Shown: piece by piece, positions 28,281 through 36,890 of the stretch
Position numbering within the stretch: the first letter of the stretch is position 1
Layout: every line of letters begins with the position of its first letter
Origin: a virus
Length of the DNA: 64,000 nucleotides
IMG/VR virus record: IMGVR_UViG_3300029985_000017
Location: 99,230 to 163,229 of that record
Strand: one strand, 5' to 3'
Program-made: the position numbers and the translations under genes
Notes under the pieces: model-generated
The model's database searches: none
Seen by the model: only the letters and a program-made list of their open reading frames with translations
Told to the model about the DNA's origin: nothing

Positions 28281-28871
28281 TTAAAATGGAAATTTAATAC
28301 CTAAGCCCATGAAATCTTTGCCTTGGTTTGGCATTTCTAAACCAGCACTAGAAAAATGATTGTATGTAATTCCAATACTGTCGTGTTGTTTGTCCACAAT
28401 ACCAAAAAAGATGGTCTCATTGAACTGAAATGGACCTCCAAGAGCAGAATCTGGAGTTGATATTAGGGTAGGGCCACTAAAAATACTTGCTTGAACTACG
28501 TCATTTGTGACTTCAAAGCCCAATTGATACCCTGCAAATGTACTATTATGTCTACCATCACCCCTAGCATCTAACCATGCACCGCCGTTAAGTCTTTGCT
28601 TTAGTGTATACCAAAGATCCTCCTGAATACCCATTTCAAGCATTTTCACTTGAGAAATGCTATGTCCCTCAGTACTAAATACTCCCAATCCAGAATTAAT
28701 TAAAAACTTGTCATCTTCAGCTTTAGCATAATTAGTCGCAAATATAATTAAAGCAATTGCCAACCAACTCAATATAACTACTATCTTTATAAAATTATTC
28801 TCTGTTTTGTGTGGTTCATTTTTTACAACTCTTAAATTACTTCTGCGCTTCTTATAGCTTTTTGTAGTCAT
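28281..28871 (-). CDS. pagL: PagL-like outer-membrane lipid A deacylase
   Basis: 196 residues. Residues 28-51 are a signal/anchor segment ending AKA before EDDK. The rest has the alternating pattern of a small outer-membrane beta-barrel. The C-terminus (SIGITYNHFSSAGL, MPNQGKDF, LGIKFPF) lines up with PagL's H-x-S-x-A-G-L-x-x-P-N-x-G block: His and Ser of the PagL triad are present, and Asp stands where PagL has Glu (14 residues after the His). PagL removes the 3-O acyl chain of lipid A. Function is inferred from this motif. The N-terminal 25 residues are unusually long and basic for a signal peptide. Confidence 0.65.
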   Translation of the reverse strand: MTTKSYKKRRSNLRVVKNEPHKTENNFIKIVVILSWLAIALIIFATNYAKAEDDKFLINSGLGVFSTEGHSISQVKMLEMGIQEDLWYTLKQRLNGGAWLDARGDGRHNSTFAGYQLGFEVTNDVVQASIFSGPTLISTPDSALGGPFQFNETIFFGIVDKQHDSIGITYNHFSSAGLEMPNQGKDFMGLGIKFPF

Positions 28872-29227
28872 TTGTTGCCTTTCTTCAAAAGACCATCTAA
28901 AATAAAAGATTTAAACAAAATCTTATCTATTCTCTTGGGCTGGCATCTTTCTTGCCATTCTACAAGTTGAAGTTTTTGAGACTTGCACATTACTTGAGCC
29001 TTGCAAACATGATAATTTGGCATAGAATCTGATTCAATCGTAATCTTATAACAATAGAATGAAGGAATTGGATTCCATATATTAATACCATACTTATCTT
29101 TAAGGCCAAAAAGAATTTGTTCTACAGGTCTTTGGCACACAAAATGCGTGGGATCTCCATAAAAAATATCGCCTTTCTTTGGTGGCTTAAAATAAAGGTG
29201 TAATTTGCGGAAAAAACGCTGCACCAT
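28868..29227 (-). CDS. Unknown protein
   Basis: 119 residues, basic, with four scattered Cys. Overlaps the PagL-like gene by four bases (ATGA), so co-translated with it. No signal peptide, no family recognised. Confidence 0.65.
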   Translation of the reverse strand: MVQRFFRKLHLYFKPPKKGDIFYGDPTHFVCQRPVEQILFGLKDKYGINIWNPIPSFYCYKITIESDSMPNYHVCKAQVMCKSQKLQLVEWQERCQPKRIDKILFKSFILDGLLKKGNK

Positions 29228-29236
29228 CTTTATACC

Positions 29237-29641
29237 CTATACCTTCTTTTTTAGAATGTCAAGCGCTTTCTTGGTGTCCGCCGAAGTTAAACCGATAAAT
29301 GGGTTTGTTTGGACCAAACGGTCTCTAACGCTATCCATGTCATTATTATCGTCCAATATAACGAAGTACTTGGGCTTATATTCGGCAATCCACCTTAGGA
29401 TGTGCTTTCCACGATCTCCAGTTTTAAGATCCGTTCTGTCAATCACTCTAGTTGAGTTAACACCATTTTCCTTTAGGGCTTCTTTGCAGAACTTAACACC
29501 TTTGTGTCGCCAAGAAGAGCTGATAACGATCTTTAGGTCCGGTTCGGCATCTAGAAGCTTATTTAAATTCTTACAGGCAGCTTCAGAAAATTTACCTGCA
29601 ATGTGGACAACTCCATCAAAATCCAAAAAAAGTACCCTCAT
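29237..29641 (-). CDS. HAD-family phosphatase (RNA-repair-type HAD)
   Basis: 134 residues from ATG 29641, chosen because the HAD strand MRVLFLDFDGVVH starts there. Motif I DFDGV, motif II ISSSW, a Lys-bearing segment, and motif III/IV ILDDNNDMD are all present. The SSSWR context matches the small HAD family found in RNA-repair ('Swiss army knife') proteins and many phages. The start overlaps the GMP reductase stop. Confidence 0.75.
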   Translation of the reverse strand: MRVLFLDFDGVVHIAGKFSEAACKNLNKLLDAEPDLKIVISSSWRHKGVKFCKEALKENGVNSTRVIDRTDLKTGDRGKHILRWIAEYKPKYFVILDDNNDMDSVRDRLVQTNPFIGLTSADTKKALDILKKKV

Positions 29642-29642
29642 A

Positions 29643-30746
29643 CTATTTCCTAACCCCATTCTCAATTACCGTATTCGAACTAACTCTTACGAATTCGCAC
29701 TTCTTGTGAAACTCTTTTAGGTTCCGGGCGCCAACGTAAGAAAATGCCGAACGTAAACCGCCCTCAATGTCTTGAAGAATATCTTTTACGGGTCCTTTGT
29801 ACGGAACCAAGATAGATTCGCCCTCAGCGGTGCGCCATGAAGCATCTTTGCCTTGTACTGCGTAAGATTCTTTAGAGGCAGACCCACGATATTTTTTAAA
29901 TACTTTAACGTTAGATGGATGACTCACCCACTCATCAACTTCAATAGTTCCATCTTTCAAGAATTCTAGCTTCATACCTAGGTGGTTAACTAGATCTCCT
30001 GGGGACTCTAGGGTTCCAGCGAAGAAGCTTCCGGACATTACCATTGAAGCCCCGGCTCCCAAAGCCTTGGCGACATCAGCGGGCTTGGACATTCCTCCGT
30101 CAGCAATAACTGGAATACCAGTCTTTTTGATTGCGGCAACAACATCCATAATTGCAGATAGTTGGGGATACCCGCAACCAGTTTTAATGCGAGTAGTACA
30201 AACCGCCGAAGGCCCAATCCCAATTTTAAATCCATCTACAGAATAGGGCGTGTATTCTAGAAAATCCAATACACTTTGTCCAGTGGCGAAGTTGCCAACA
30301 ACAATAGTACCATTTTCACGTAGAATAGACCTGAGTTTATTGGCTTGCTTTACAGCGCCCATACTAGCCCCGTGAGCTAAATCAATTATAAAGCAAACCG
30401 CGCCGGCGTCCCTTAGGGCTTCTGCCCTTTCGAGTTCCTTGTCTCCAAGGCCAATAGAAACCATCGGAATCCTGGTTAGGCCAGTTTCCCTTAGGGAGCT
30501 TTCGTGGAACATTTTAACATTGTCTTCGATACTCTGAAATCTAGGTAAACAAGCTTGGGCTCCATTCAAAACCATGTGTTGGGCAAGCGTTGCGTTCGTA
30601 ACAGTATCCATGTTCGCCGAGATAATGGGTAGACTCATATAAGGAAATCCTGAACCATTAAAACTCAAATCAACGTCTTTCCTTGACTCAACAGTAGAAA
30701 ACTTTGGAATAACCAGCACGTCGTCAAATGTAAAAGCTTCCTTCAT
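29643..30746 (-). CDS. guaC: GMP reductase (IMPDH/GMPR family)
   Basis: 367 residues, a TIM barrel without CBS domains. The catalytic loop reads GIGPSAVCTTRIKTGCGYPQLSA (given here in two halves: GIGPSAVCTTR and IKTGCGYPQLSA), which is closer to GMP reductase than IMP dehydrogenase. VIADGGMSKPADVAKALGAGA is the phosphate-binding segment, and the C-terminal VPYKGPV...GGLRSAFSYVGA block is also GMPR-like. The enzyme turns GMP into IMP with NADPH and would feed adenine nucleotide synthesis. AAGGAAG precedes the ATG. Confidence 0.88.
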   Translation of the reverse strand: MKEAFTFDDVLVIPKFSTVESRKDVDLSFNGSGFPYMSLPIISANMDTVTNATLAQHMVLNGAQACLPRFQSIEDNVKMFHESSLRETGLTRIPMVSIGLGDKELERAEALRDAGAVCFIIDLAHGASMGAVKQANKLRSILRENGTIVVGNFATGQSVLDFLEYTPYSVDGFKIGIGPSAVCTTRIKTGCGYPQLSAIMDVVAAIKKTGIPVIADGGMSKPADVAKALGAGASMVMSGSFFAGTLESPGDLVNHLGMKLEFLKDGTIEVDEWVSHPSNVKVFKKYRGSASKESYAVQGKDASWRTAEGESILVPYKGPVKDILQDIEGGLRSAFSYVGARNLKEFHKKCEFVRVSSNTVIENGVRK

Positions 30747-30755
30747 TTTTCTTCC

Positions 30756-31109
30756 TTATTTCAACCAGTTTAATTCCCACTTCATATGTAAAGCATACGA
30801 ATTGGGCGTTATATCATTACTTACAGAGTTACAGATCCCCATATTAGGCAGATTGAACTTTAAAGTCTTAGTCCTAAACGTGCGGTAGGCGTAAACCGTT
30901 GCTCCAACTGCTGATACTGATTCATCGCCCAAATGATAACTGGCCTCATTTTCGGTATAACTTATCGTCTTAGTCTCGTAAGAATCCAGTAGTTGATAGG
31001 TTCCGGTCTGTTTTGTGCCGGCTTCTACAGCCTTATTACATGCCTGATCGTACTGTGAACCAGTAGTCAAGGTGCTGCAAAGACTTAATATAGCAGACTG
31101 CATCAACAT
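30756..31109 (-). CDS. Unknown protein
   Basis: 117 residues upstream of guaC. Short hydrophobic N-terminus (LMQSAILSLCSTL) that may be a signal segment, three further Cys, then beta-type sequence ending NSYALHMKWELNWLK. An internal Met (third codon) is an equally good start. No family recognised. Confidence 0.6.
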   Translation of the reverse strand: MLMQSAILSLCSTLTTGSQYDQACNKAVEAGTKQTGTYQLLDSYETKTISYTENEASYHLGDESVSAVGATVYAYRTFRTKTLKFNLPNMGICNSVSNDITPNSYALHMKWELNWLK

Positions 31110-31114
31110 TAGAT

Positions 31115-31327
31115 TTAATCCGTTTCAAATGGCTCAGGATCTACTTCGTCTAAATACCCAGTATCCGCATCCGAATCCCAGTTACTAAACGGCTCTTCCT
31201 TTTCCATTATCTTTTCTGCCAATCCAAATAAATGTTCAGATTTTTCTTCGTCACGCTCATCCCTAAGCATTTCACTCAAAGCTCTCATGGCTTCTTTTGA
31301 GGTTAACTTACCCTTTTGATATTCCAA
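31115..31327 (-). CDS. Unknown acidic small protein
   Basis: 70 residues, highly acidic C-terminus (DSDADTGYLDEVDPEPFETD). The reading frame has TTG at 31327 as the nearest start, while the AGGAGG ribosome site lies about 20 bases further upstream, so the exact start is unsure. Confidence 0.55.
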   Translation of the reverse strand: MEYQKGKLTSKEAMRALSEMLRDERDEEKSEHLFGLAEKIMEKEEPFSNWDSDADTGYLDEVDPEPFETD

Positions 31328-31351
31328 GCAGATGATACAGATAACTGCCTC

Positions 31352-31534
31352 CTATTTCTTCACAAAAGGTGGTGAGCCTTCATAATAATCAATTTTTTCT
31401 TTTGAAGCATCCCTAATGATTAGGTCCCTACCACCGCACTTAATACAACTAATCTTATCATTTGAATCATAGCTATAAATGAATTTATTCCATTTATTGT
31501 CGCAGTATTTACAAGTGAATTCTAGTTCTGGCAT
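31352..31534 (-). CDS. Zinc-ribbon peptide
   Basis: 60 residues with CKYC at 8-11 and CIKC near 30-33, spaced as a two-knuckle zinc ribbon. Small phage zinc ribbons often bind nucleic acid or RNA polymerase, but nothing here shows the partner. Confidence 0.65.
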   Translation of the reverse strand: MPELEFTCKYCDNKWNKFIYSYDSNDKISCIKCGGRDLIIRDASKEKIDYYEGSPPFVKK

Positions 31535-31537
31535 ATA

Positions 31538-31858
31538 TTAATCCAGTATAACACTTTTGGCGACACTTACAATGATTTTTCTTAGATTTTGAACCAAGTA
31601 CTCAAAGTCTGGATCTGACTCGATATATTTACTTATTTGATTTTTAAAGTACCCAGGACAAGCCTTTTCAGCTCTCTCCAGTAGTTCAGCGCCTTTTTCG
31701 TCCAAGCCAACCTCATAATAGTCGTGAGCCAAACAAACGTATCCGGTAGCAACATCTGCGGGCGGAAAGAAACCCTCCTTTTCTTTAAAGGAGGCTTCCA
31801 TCTCAATGAGATTCTTTACCAATTCTCTGTCCTGTTCAGGAACGTCCCCGTAAAGCAT
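31538..31858 (-). CDS. Unknown helical protein
   Basis: 106 residues, helical, with a TPR-like phrase (YVCLAHDYYEVGLDEKGAELLERAEKACPGY). Its start codon overlaps the stop of the next upstream gene by one base. Confidence 0.6.
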   Translation of the reverse strand: MLYGDVPEQDRELVKNLIEMEASFKEKEGFFPPADVATGYVCLAHDYYEVGLDEKGAELLERAEKACPGYFKNQISKYIESDPDFEYLVQNLRKIIVSVAKSVILD

Positions 31859-32175
31859 TATTCTACTGCCTGTTCTAGTTTGTAAACTCCGCCTTCTGTA
31901 CGAAAAGTAACAGCGCTTTCAGTCGTATCCAAAACTTCTACAACTGGGCTTGTACGAATGTACTTATATACACTAGCATGATCCCACACCCTAACTCCAT
32001 AACTTTCTGCAACCGGAAAGATTGTTACAGGTCCTACAACAAAATCGCCTGTAGATACCCAATTAGGTGGTCTTAGGGCTTCTATTTTAGTCAATTTATA
32101 AGTTGTGTCCTCAAGATTCTTGAAGCTATCTGAAACCTGATCTACAACTGTTTCATCGATCTTAACGGTTTTCAT
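31858..32175 (-). CDS. Unknown protein
   Basis: 105 residues. First 30 residues helical, remainder beta-rich (VSTGDFVVGPVTIFPVAESYGVRVWD). One-base overlaps at both ends with neighbours. No family recognised. Confidence 0.6.
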   Translation of the reverse strand: MKTVKIDETVVDQVSDSFKNLEDTTYKLTKIEALRPPNWVSTGDFVVGPVTIFPVAESYGVRVWDHASVYKYIRTSPVVEVLDTTESAVTFRTEGGVYKLEQAVE

Positions 32176-32429
32176 TAGTTATTCTCGATTTCAACATTAT
32201 CAAAAAGCGTAACTTCTCCTTGGATATCTGAAACTACTAGATCTACCCAATAGCCGTCATTTGGGTTTCCTTGAGTGTCCCTAAAATTATTAGCAAATTC
32301 AAGGGCTTCCTTAGCGGTGGAAAAATTTGCAATCCTTGGTGTGGAGTTGTCTACAAAGAAAACAAGATTCTTTACTTTTTTAGCCTTAGCCTTAGCCTTT
32401 GTTTTTTTTGGACTTTTTGCTTTTGCCAT
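32175..32429 (-). CDS. Unknown protein with Lys/Ala-rich N-terminus
   Basis: 84 residues. The first 20 are Lys/Ala repeats (KAKSPKKTKAKAKAKK), histone-tail-like; the rest is an alpha/beta domain (VFFVDNSTPRIANFSTAKEALEFANNF). CAAGGAG lies before the ATG. Confidence 0.6.
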   Translation of the reverse strand: MAKAKSPKKTKAKAKAKKVKNLVFFVDNSTPRIANFSTAKEALEFANNFRDTQGNPNDGYWVDLVVSDIQGEVTLFDNVEIENN

Positions 32430-32598
32430 TTTTAGTCTCCTTGTTAAGGGGAATTAACTTTTTATTTTTATCGTAGAACTTTAAGGTTACAATACCGTTC
32501 TTTTCTCTTAGAGCATAATAGACTACTTGGGAAATGTCAAGCAAATTTTTAAAGTGATCTAGAGGGACAAAACCGTCTTCTTGTACAGTAATAATCAT
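32392..32598 (-). CDS. Unknown small protein coupled to ribonucleotide reductase
   Basis: 68 residues from ATG 32598, which overlaps the reductase stop (ATGA). Alpha/beta sequence with a Lys/Ser-rich tail (NGKSKKSKKNKG). No thioredoxin-like CxxC, so not an obvious reductase partner. Confidence 0.6.
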   Translation of the reverse strand: MIITVQEDGFVPLDHFKNLLDISQVVYYALREKNGIVTLKFYDKNKKLIPLNKETKNGKSKKSKKNKG

Positions 32599-34220
32599 AG
32601 TCCACATACCCCGTTAATACATTCACGTTCTTGTTCTTCAAAGACTTTTCCTTCGTCTGCTAGCGCTTCGTCTAGACTAACTCTGGTAAGGGGTTGTCCA
32701 CCACGAGCACCGTCTGGATAAACCGTAAAGCCCCTCAAACGTTTGGCATACTTAAGCAATGTAGCAGCGTTCTTCTCATAATTGCCTTCATTGTTTGATT
32801 CAGATCCCCAACTATCCATATTACAGGTGCTAGAGATAGCCATATCAACATAATTCTGAACATCTGCTTGAAACTTAACTCGTTGTTTGAACGTTAAGTC
32901 ACCTGCATCTTTAATGTTTTCCACTTTAACGCCTTGTTCTAACAATCTCTTAACAGATCCATCTACTACATATTGATACATCCACTTACCATCTTTAAAG
33001 TATCGTCTTTTATAGGCTTTACAGAACAAAGGTTCGACACCAGTAGTACTTTCTGCAATTATGCCTATCGTTCCTGTGGGCGCGATGGCCCTTACACCTT
33101 TAGGTACAGATACTCCTAGCTGTTTGGCCCCAATAAAGGCAGCTGAATCGCTTTCTTGTTCATATACAGAAAGTAATTTATGAAGTTCTGGAGTTACTTC
33201 ATATGGTTGACCTTTAGACATCAACCATTCGTGAATACCACCTAAGCCCAATCCAATCCTATTATTCTTAGAGCCTACTTCTTTAATCTTTTGAGTAGGA
33301 ACATCGCTATAAATACTGCCACAAAGAAGAAAAAGGGTAGCATATTTAGTGGCTTCTTGTAAATCTTTTTTGTCTTTCATTCTATTAAGCCAAAGTGTTC
33401 CTAGGTTACATTTATCAGAATCGTCTTCACTTACCACTTCTGTACAAGCATTTCTTAGTGATTCAGCATCTTTACGAAAGTTAAAACTCATTCCAGGTTC
33501 TGCGGTAGAAAAAGCTTGTTTACAATTTTGTAGCCAAATACTTTTGGCTATTTCGTTTTTAGGATGTGATTCATTTTCAATGGCTATAAAAAATTCTGTA
33601 TCATAAATAATAGAAATATTAGTCAGTTCCATTGGAAGAGGAAAATTAAGATCGGCTAATTTTGTTGTCTTGAGTTGATCAGAATAATCCTTAAGAGTCA
33701 TAAAAGTTTTAATATCTGGGTGAGACCAATTAAGCCCTGCCCAAATAGCACTTCTTCGTTGTCCACCTTGCATGATATAGCGTCCTGATTCATTTACCAT
33801 TTTCATGAGAGCGATCGGACCTGTAGAAGTTCCGCCAGTCCTAGAAATCTTGGCGCCTTCATGTCTAAGTTTAGAATAGTCAACTCCAATTCCACCACCT
33901 GTCATCAAAGACGCGGTAATCTTGTGCATAGTATCTGCCCAAGACTCGCGGCTATCTTCAGCTCTAAAAAGAAAACAATTATTAACTTGATGGAATTCTC
34001 TACCAGCAGAATATAGATATCTACCGCCAGGAATAAACTTTCGTTCTAGTATAATATTGTAGATCTTTTCTTTAGTCTTAGTATCTAAAAGCTGAGAACA
34101 AACAGCTTCCGTGACACGCTTAGCTGTATGAGCCCAACTTTCTACTCCATCTTTAGAATATTTTTGAAGATAAATGTCATGAGAAAACTTAGATGAAAAA
34201 ACGTCAAACTGATTCTTCAC
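32595..34220 (-). CDS. nrdJ: Adenosylcobalamin-dependent (class II) ribonucleotide reductase
   Basis: 541 residues. The catalytic set is visible: C82 (NNCFLF), N257-x-C259-x-E261 (NACTEV), C271 (KCNLGT), the barrel phrase PTGTIGIIAESTTGVEPLF, and a C-terminal redox pair C534/C539 (ECINGVCGL). No partner radical subunit gene is next to it and the length suits the B12 class, which makes deoxyribonucleotides in or out of oxygen. The start is GTG 34220 with AGAGGT upstream. Class II versus another class is inferred from size, motifs and lack of a beta subunit. Confidence 0.85.
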   Translation of the reverse strand: MKNQFDVFSSKFSHDIYLQKYSKDGVESWAHTAKRVTEAVCSQLLDTKTKEKIYNIILERKFIPGGRYLYSAGREFHQVNNCFLFRAEDSRESWADTMHKITASLMTGGGIGVDYSKLRHEGAKISRTGGTSTGPIALMKMVNESGRYIMQGGQRRSAIWAGLNWSHPDIKTFMTLKDYSDQLKTTKLADLNFPLPMELTNISIIYDTEFFIAIENESHPKNEIAKSIWLQNCKQAFSTAEPGMSFNFRKDAESLRNACTEVVSEDDSDKCNLGTLWLNRMKDKKDLQEATKYATLFLLCGSIYSDVPTQKIKEVGSKNNRIGLGLGGIHEWLMSKGQPYEVTPELHKLLSVYEQESDSAAFIGAKQLGVSVPKGVRAIAPTGTIGIIAESTTGVEPLFCKAYKRRYFKDGKWMYQYVVDGSVKRLLEQGVKVENIKDAGDLTFKQRVKFQADVQNYVDMAISSTCNMDSWGSESNNEGNYEKNAATLLKYAKRLRGFTVYPDGARGGQPLTRVSLDEALADEGKVFEEQERECINGVCGL

Positions 34221-34256
34221 TGATTTCTACCTCTTGTTGTAATTATTAATTAAGAT

Positions 34257-34910
34257 TTAGTCCCAAAGTCTATCTGCATGTTTAATCAAAAGTTCAGCCA
34301 TTCTATTAATATCCTTAACCCTATCGGCTTCACCATTCTCATAAAGGGCTAGTGTTTCTTGTCTTTCTTGGGCTTTGACTTCATCTGAAGCATTTAATGT
34401 ACCAGCGCGCCAGGATTCCCACCGATAATACTTTACCTTACCGTCTTTATCTGGTTCAGGAATGGTCTTAGACTCTATTTTGCCCCACTTCTTGTCATGG
34501 GCGCGATAGTATTTTCGTTCATAATCTCCTCTTGAGAGTCTTTTAGTGACCTTAATCAACTCTTTAAGGCCTTTCATGTCTTCATCTTCTTGATAAGCAT
34601 GGCCATTCTTAAGGCATTTATAGACACGCTTCATCTTAAAGTTCATTAGACCGTAAACACAATGAAAGTCAAAGTCATAGTTAAGCCAAGCAAACTTAGC
34701 AAATGCCCAAGCCCTACGAGTTCTTTCGTCTAGACATTGGTATTCACCTACGATTCCCCAAACAATCTTTTCCTTAAACTTATACCACCACTTAGCAAAG
34801 AAGGAAAGCTCGTCTTCGTCTGTATACCTAGAATAGGGGAAAAGCTTCCTAAGCAAAGGAAACCTGGGTGGGCGTTCATCTGGATCTTTTAGTGCTTTTG
34901 AGTTAAACAT
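34257..34910 (-). CDS. Unknown protein
   Basis: 217 residues, Trp/Tyr/Lys-rich and helical (FFAKWWYKFKEKIVWGIVG, RRAWAFAKFAWLNYDFDF). No motif of a known enzyme seen. Located directly upstream of the reductase gene. Confidence 0.65.
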   Translation of the reverse strand: MFNSKALKDPDERPPRFPLLRKLFPYSRYTDEDELSFFAKWWYKFKEKIVWGIVGEYQCLDERTRRAWAFAKFAWLNYDFDFHCVYGLMNFKMKRVYKCLKNGHAYQEDEDMKGLKELIKVTKRLSRGDYERKYYRAHDKKWGKIESKTIPEPDKDGKVKYYRWESWRAGTLNASDEVKAQERQETLALYENGEADRVKDINRMAELLIKHADRLWD

Positions 34911-35181
34911 CTTCTTCTACCATCCTTACTTTAATCCAATTACCCGCCATGGGCTTATCATCTGGATAATACGCCCAACAAATGCCGTGCTCTGCTATGG
35001 GATTGCCATTCTTAGGGTCAATTTCAATCCAATAAGCTGGGGCTTTATTACATGAGCAGCTTTTATCAGAACACTTAGTCTTTTTCTTTTCAATCATTTT
35101 ATAAAAATCGAACCAAAAATTAGACAGAATTCTAATTGCATTTTCTGCTTTTCTCAAAGATTTACTCTCATTTTCATTCAT
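34903..35181 (-). CDS. Unknown protein with Cys cluster
   Basis: 92 residues. Helical N-terminus followed by CSDKSCSCNKAPAYW and a later Cys/His (HGICWAYY), a possible metal site. Its ATG overlaps the stop of the small gene at 35178 (ATGA). Confidence 0.6.
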   Translation of the reverse strand: MNENESKSLRKAENAIRILSNFWFDFYKMIEKKKTKCSDKSCSCNKAPAYWIEIDPKNGNPIAEHGICWAYYPDDKPMAGNWIKVRMVEEDV

Positions 35182-35357
35182 TTCTTTTCTATCCTTTTAA
35201 TGATCTTATCGATAACAAAAGCAATATCAACTGGATCTACCTTTTCTAGAATCATCAACTCCATAAACCGAGTTGCAGCTTCTTCTGGATCTTTTTCATC
35301 TAGATGTTCGAGTAAAAAGTTGACTTGTTTTCTTGTAAGTTTAATTCTGTCTGACAA
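35178..35357 (-). CDS. Unknown small helical protein, TTG start
   Basis: 59 residues starting at TTG 35357 (TGAGGTTAT just upstream is the ribosome site; no ATG is available). Helical and charged (SDRIKLTRKQVNFLLEHLDEKD..., ending IIKRIEKK). Its stop overlaps the next start, and it fills what would otherwise be a gap in a tightly packed operon. Confidence 0.6.
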   Translation of the reverse strand: MSDRIKLTRKQVNFLLEHLDEKDPEEAATRFMELMILEKVDPVDIAFVIDKIIKRIEKK

Positions 35358-35386
35358 AATAACCTCAGTTCTTGGAGATTAATAGT

Positions 35387-35590
35387 TTATGTAGTTTCTT
35401 CTGATTCCCAAGTGTGTTCTGTGATTAGAAGGACAGGACATCTCTTAGTAACTGGAGGTTTCATTCCGTATTCTTCTAGAACATTCAAAATATTATTGGC
35501 GTTATCTAACTGTTCTTCTGGATGCTTATCAGTTTCATACATAGTACTAAGCAAACCGGCCAATAAATATTGCATTTCAGACCTTTTCAT
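35387..35590 (-). CDS. Unknown protein, MKRSEM family (paralogue of 44032-44226)
   Basis: 67 residues from ATG 35590 (AAAGGAGAATCAA upstream). Begins MKRSEMQYLLAGL and contains LNVLEEYGMKPPV; the 44032-44226 product begins MKRSEMLLKLQ and contains LQLVEELGMRPPY. The two are diverged copies in the same genome. Function unknown. Confidence 0.65.
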   Translation of the reverse strand: MKRSEMQYLLAGLLSTMYETDKHPEEQLDNANNILNVLEEYGMKPPVTKRCPVLLITEHTWESEETT

Positions 35591-35828
35591 TTGATTCTCC
35601 TTTATGAGCTTCCCAAAAATTGGATAGGGCTTCAATTATTTCTTTTTCAAGACGATCTCTTGGGCAGTCTGGGAATCCTAAGTGTTGGTGTTCATAGAAT
35701 TCTTCGCTCCATTCTTCTCGGAATTCAATTCGAATCATCCCGTTGAAATCTCCACAGAATTGAACATGATAATCCAATTGAGAAATATTATGAAGCAGGT
35801 CTACAATTTTAAGTCCTACTTTTTCCAT
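35577..35828 (-). CDS. Unknown protein
   Basis: 83 residues, acidic, alpha/beta (YHVQFCGDFNGMIRIEFREEWSEEFYEH). Overlaps both neighbours. No family recognised. Confidence 0.6.
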   Translation of the reverse strand: MEKVGLKIVDLLHNISQLDYHVQFCGDFNGMIRIEFREEWSEEFYEHQHLGFPDCPRDRLEKEIIEALSNFWEAHKGESNEKV

Positions 35829-36271
35829 TAGTTAGTTCCTGTACTTCCAAAAGCGCTTGTGCCTCTGCTGGTGCTATCTAAACTATCCACAACTTCAAAT
35901 TCAGCTTGTACTACAGGACAAATAACACCTTGAGCAATACGGTCGCCTTTCTTGATTTCAACAATACTATGGCTGGTTTCACTATGCCAATTGCTCATAA
36001 TTACGCATACTTGTCCTCGAAAATCTGCGTCAACCGTCCCTGGTGCATTCGCTATCCGAAGAGGCGTTTTAAGAGAGGTACCCGATCTAGGGCGCACTTG
36101 AAGCTCATAGCCTAAGGGTACTTCAAAAGCCAAACCAGTCTTTACTAACTTTGTGTCTCCTGGCCAGATTTCAGTATCTTCCAATGCATGCAGATCAAAT
36201 CCCGAAGCTCCTGAGGTTTGGTATTGAGGAACTACCGCATCTTCATGCAATTTCTTAATTCTGACTTTCAT
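35828..36271 (-). CDS. dut: dUTP diphosphatase (trimeric dUTPase)
   Basis: 147 residues with all five motifs of the family: SGASGFDL (20-27), RPRSGTS (60-66), GTVDADFRG (78-86), GDRIAQGV (109-116) and the C-terminal RGTSAFGSTG (136-145). It converts dUTP to dUMP and diphosphate, protecting DNA from uracil and giving dUMP for dTTP synthesis. Complete and of normal length. It belongs with the reductase, dCMP deaminase and pyrophosphatase genes as a nucleotide-supply set. Confidence 0.95.
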   Translation of the reverse strand: MKVRIKKLHEDAVVPQYQTSGASGFDLHALEDTEIWPGDTKLVKTGLAFEVPLGYELQVRPRSGTSLKTPLRIANAPGTVDADFRGQVCVIMSNWHSETSHSIVEIKKGDRIAQGVICPVVQAEFEVVDSLDSTSRGTSAFGSTGTN

Positions 36272-36671
36272 CTTTTTCTTCCTCTAAATATAGAACATTA
36301 AAGGTTTCTTTAAAGCTTTCAGAATTACCAATTTTGGCGCCAACGGGTTCTCCGATAGCTGATTTTGAAATATTGCGATTGTCATCGATAAAATTTGAAC
36401 TATGACCCGTAGAGAAGCTGGCTAAATAACTCTGGGCACACACTTTTGAACTATTAATTGTAGGAGCATGAGCATATGATTCATACAGTTTATCTCCCCT
36501 CCAAATATTTTGGGTAAATTCTCCATAAACCCAAACATCAAACTTTCTTTTATCCTTAAAGGTTATTGATATTTTAGTTCTTCCAATATCAAACTCTTCG
36601 GATTTACTAACAAAAGCATTTCTAGATTTCTTAGGTTCTTCTTTTTTCTTCTTCTTCTTAAATGGCCACAT
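36255..36671 (-). CDS. Unknown protein with poly-Lys N-terminus
   Basis: 138 residues from ATG 36671 (GGAGGATTGAT upstream; longer starts lack this). MWPFKKKKKKEEPKK then a beta-type domain. No family recognised. Overlaps dut by 17 bases. Confidence 0.6.
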   Translation of the reverse strand: MWPFKKKKKKEEPKKSRNAFVSKSEEFDIGRTKISITFKDKRKFDVWVYGEFTQNIWRGDKLYESYAHAPTINSSKVCAQSYLASFSTGHSSNFIDDNRNISKSAIGEPVGAKIGNSESFKETFNVLYLEEEKDESQN

Positions 36672-36672
36672 A

Positions 36673-36843
36673 TCAATCCTCCAGTTCCGCTTCTTCTTCA
36701 TCCTCATCTAAGGAAAATTCAAGATCATCATTCTCAACGGCCACTTGGATCATTTCATAGATGCGCTCTTTTAAATCTTCACGATCGTTGGGATCTCCCT
36801 TAACAACCATTGAAAAATTAACTTTAAGAAGTTTGAATGCCAT
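36673..36843 (-). CDS. Unknown acidic small protein
   Basis: 56 residues: MAFKLLKVNFSMVVKGDPNDREDL then a strongly acidic tail ending DEDEEEAELED. AAAGGAG precedes ATG 36843, and it is the first gene after the promoter at 36862-36890. Confidence 0.65.
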   Translation of the reverse strand: MAFKLLKVNFSMVVKGDPNDREDLKERIYEMIQVAVENDDLEFSLDEDEEEAELED

Positions 36844-36861
36844 ATCCGATCTCCTTTATGT

Positions 36862-36890
36862 AGTCTATACAATCTTTTTTGAAAAGTCAA
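36862..36890 (-). promoter_or_regulatory. Sigma70-like promoter TTGACT-N17-TAGACT
   Basis: Minus strand TTGACT (36885-36890), TAGACT (36862-36867), spacer 17: the same hexamers as at 28049-28077. Its -35 overlaps the last codons of the upstream gene. Confidence 0.75.
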
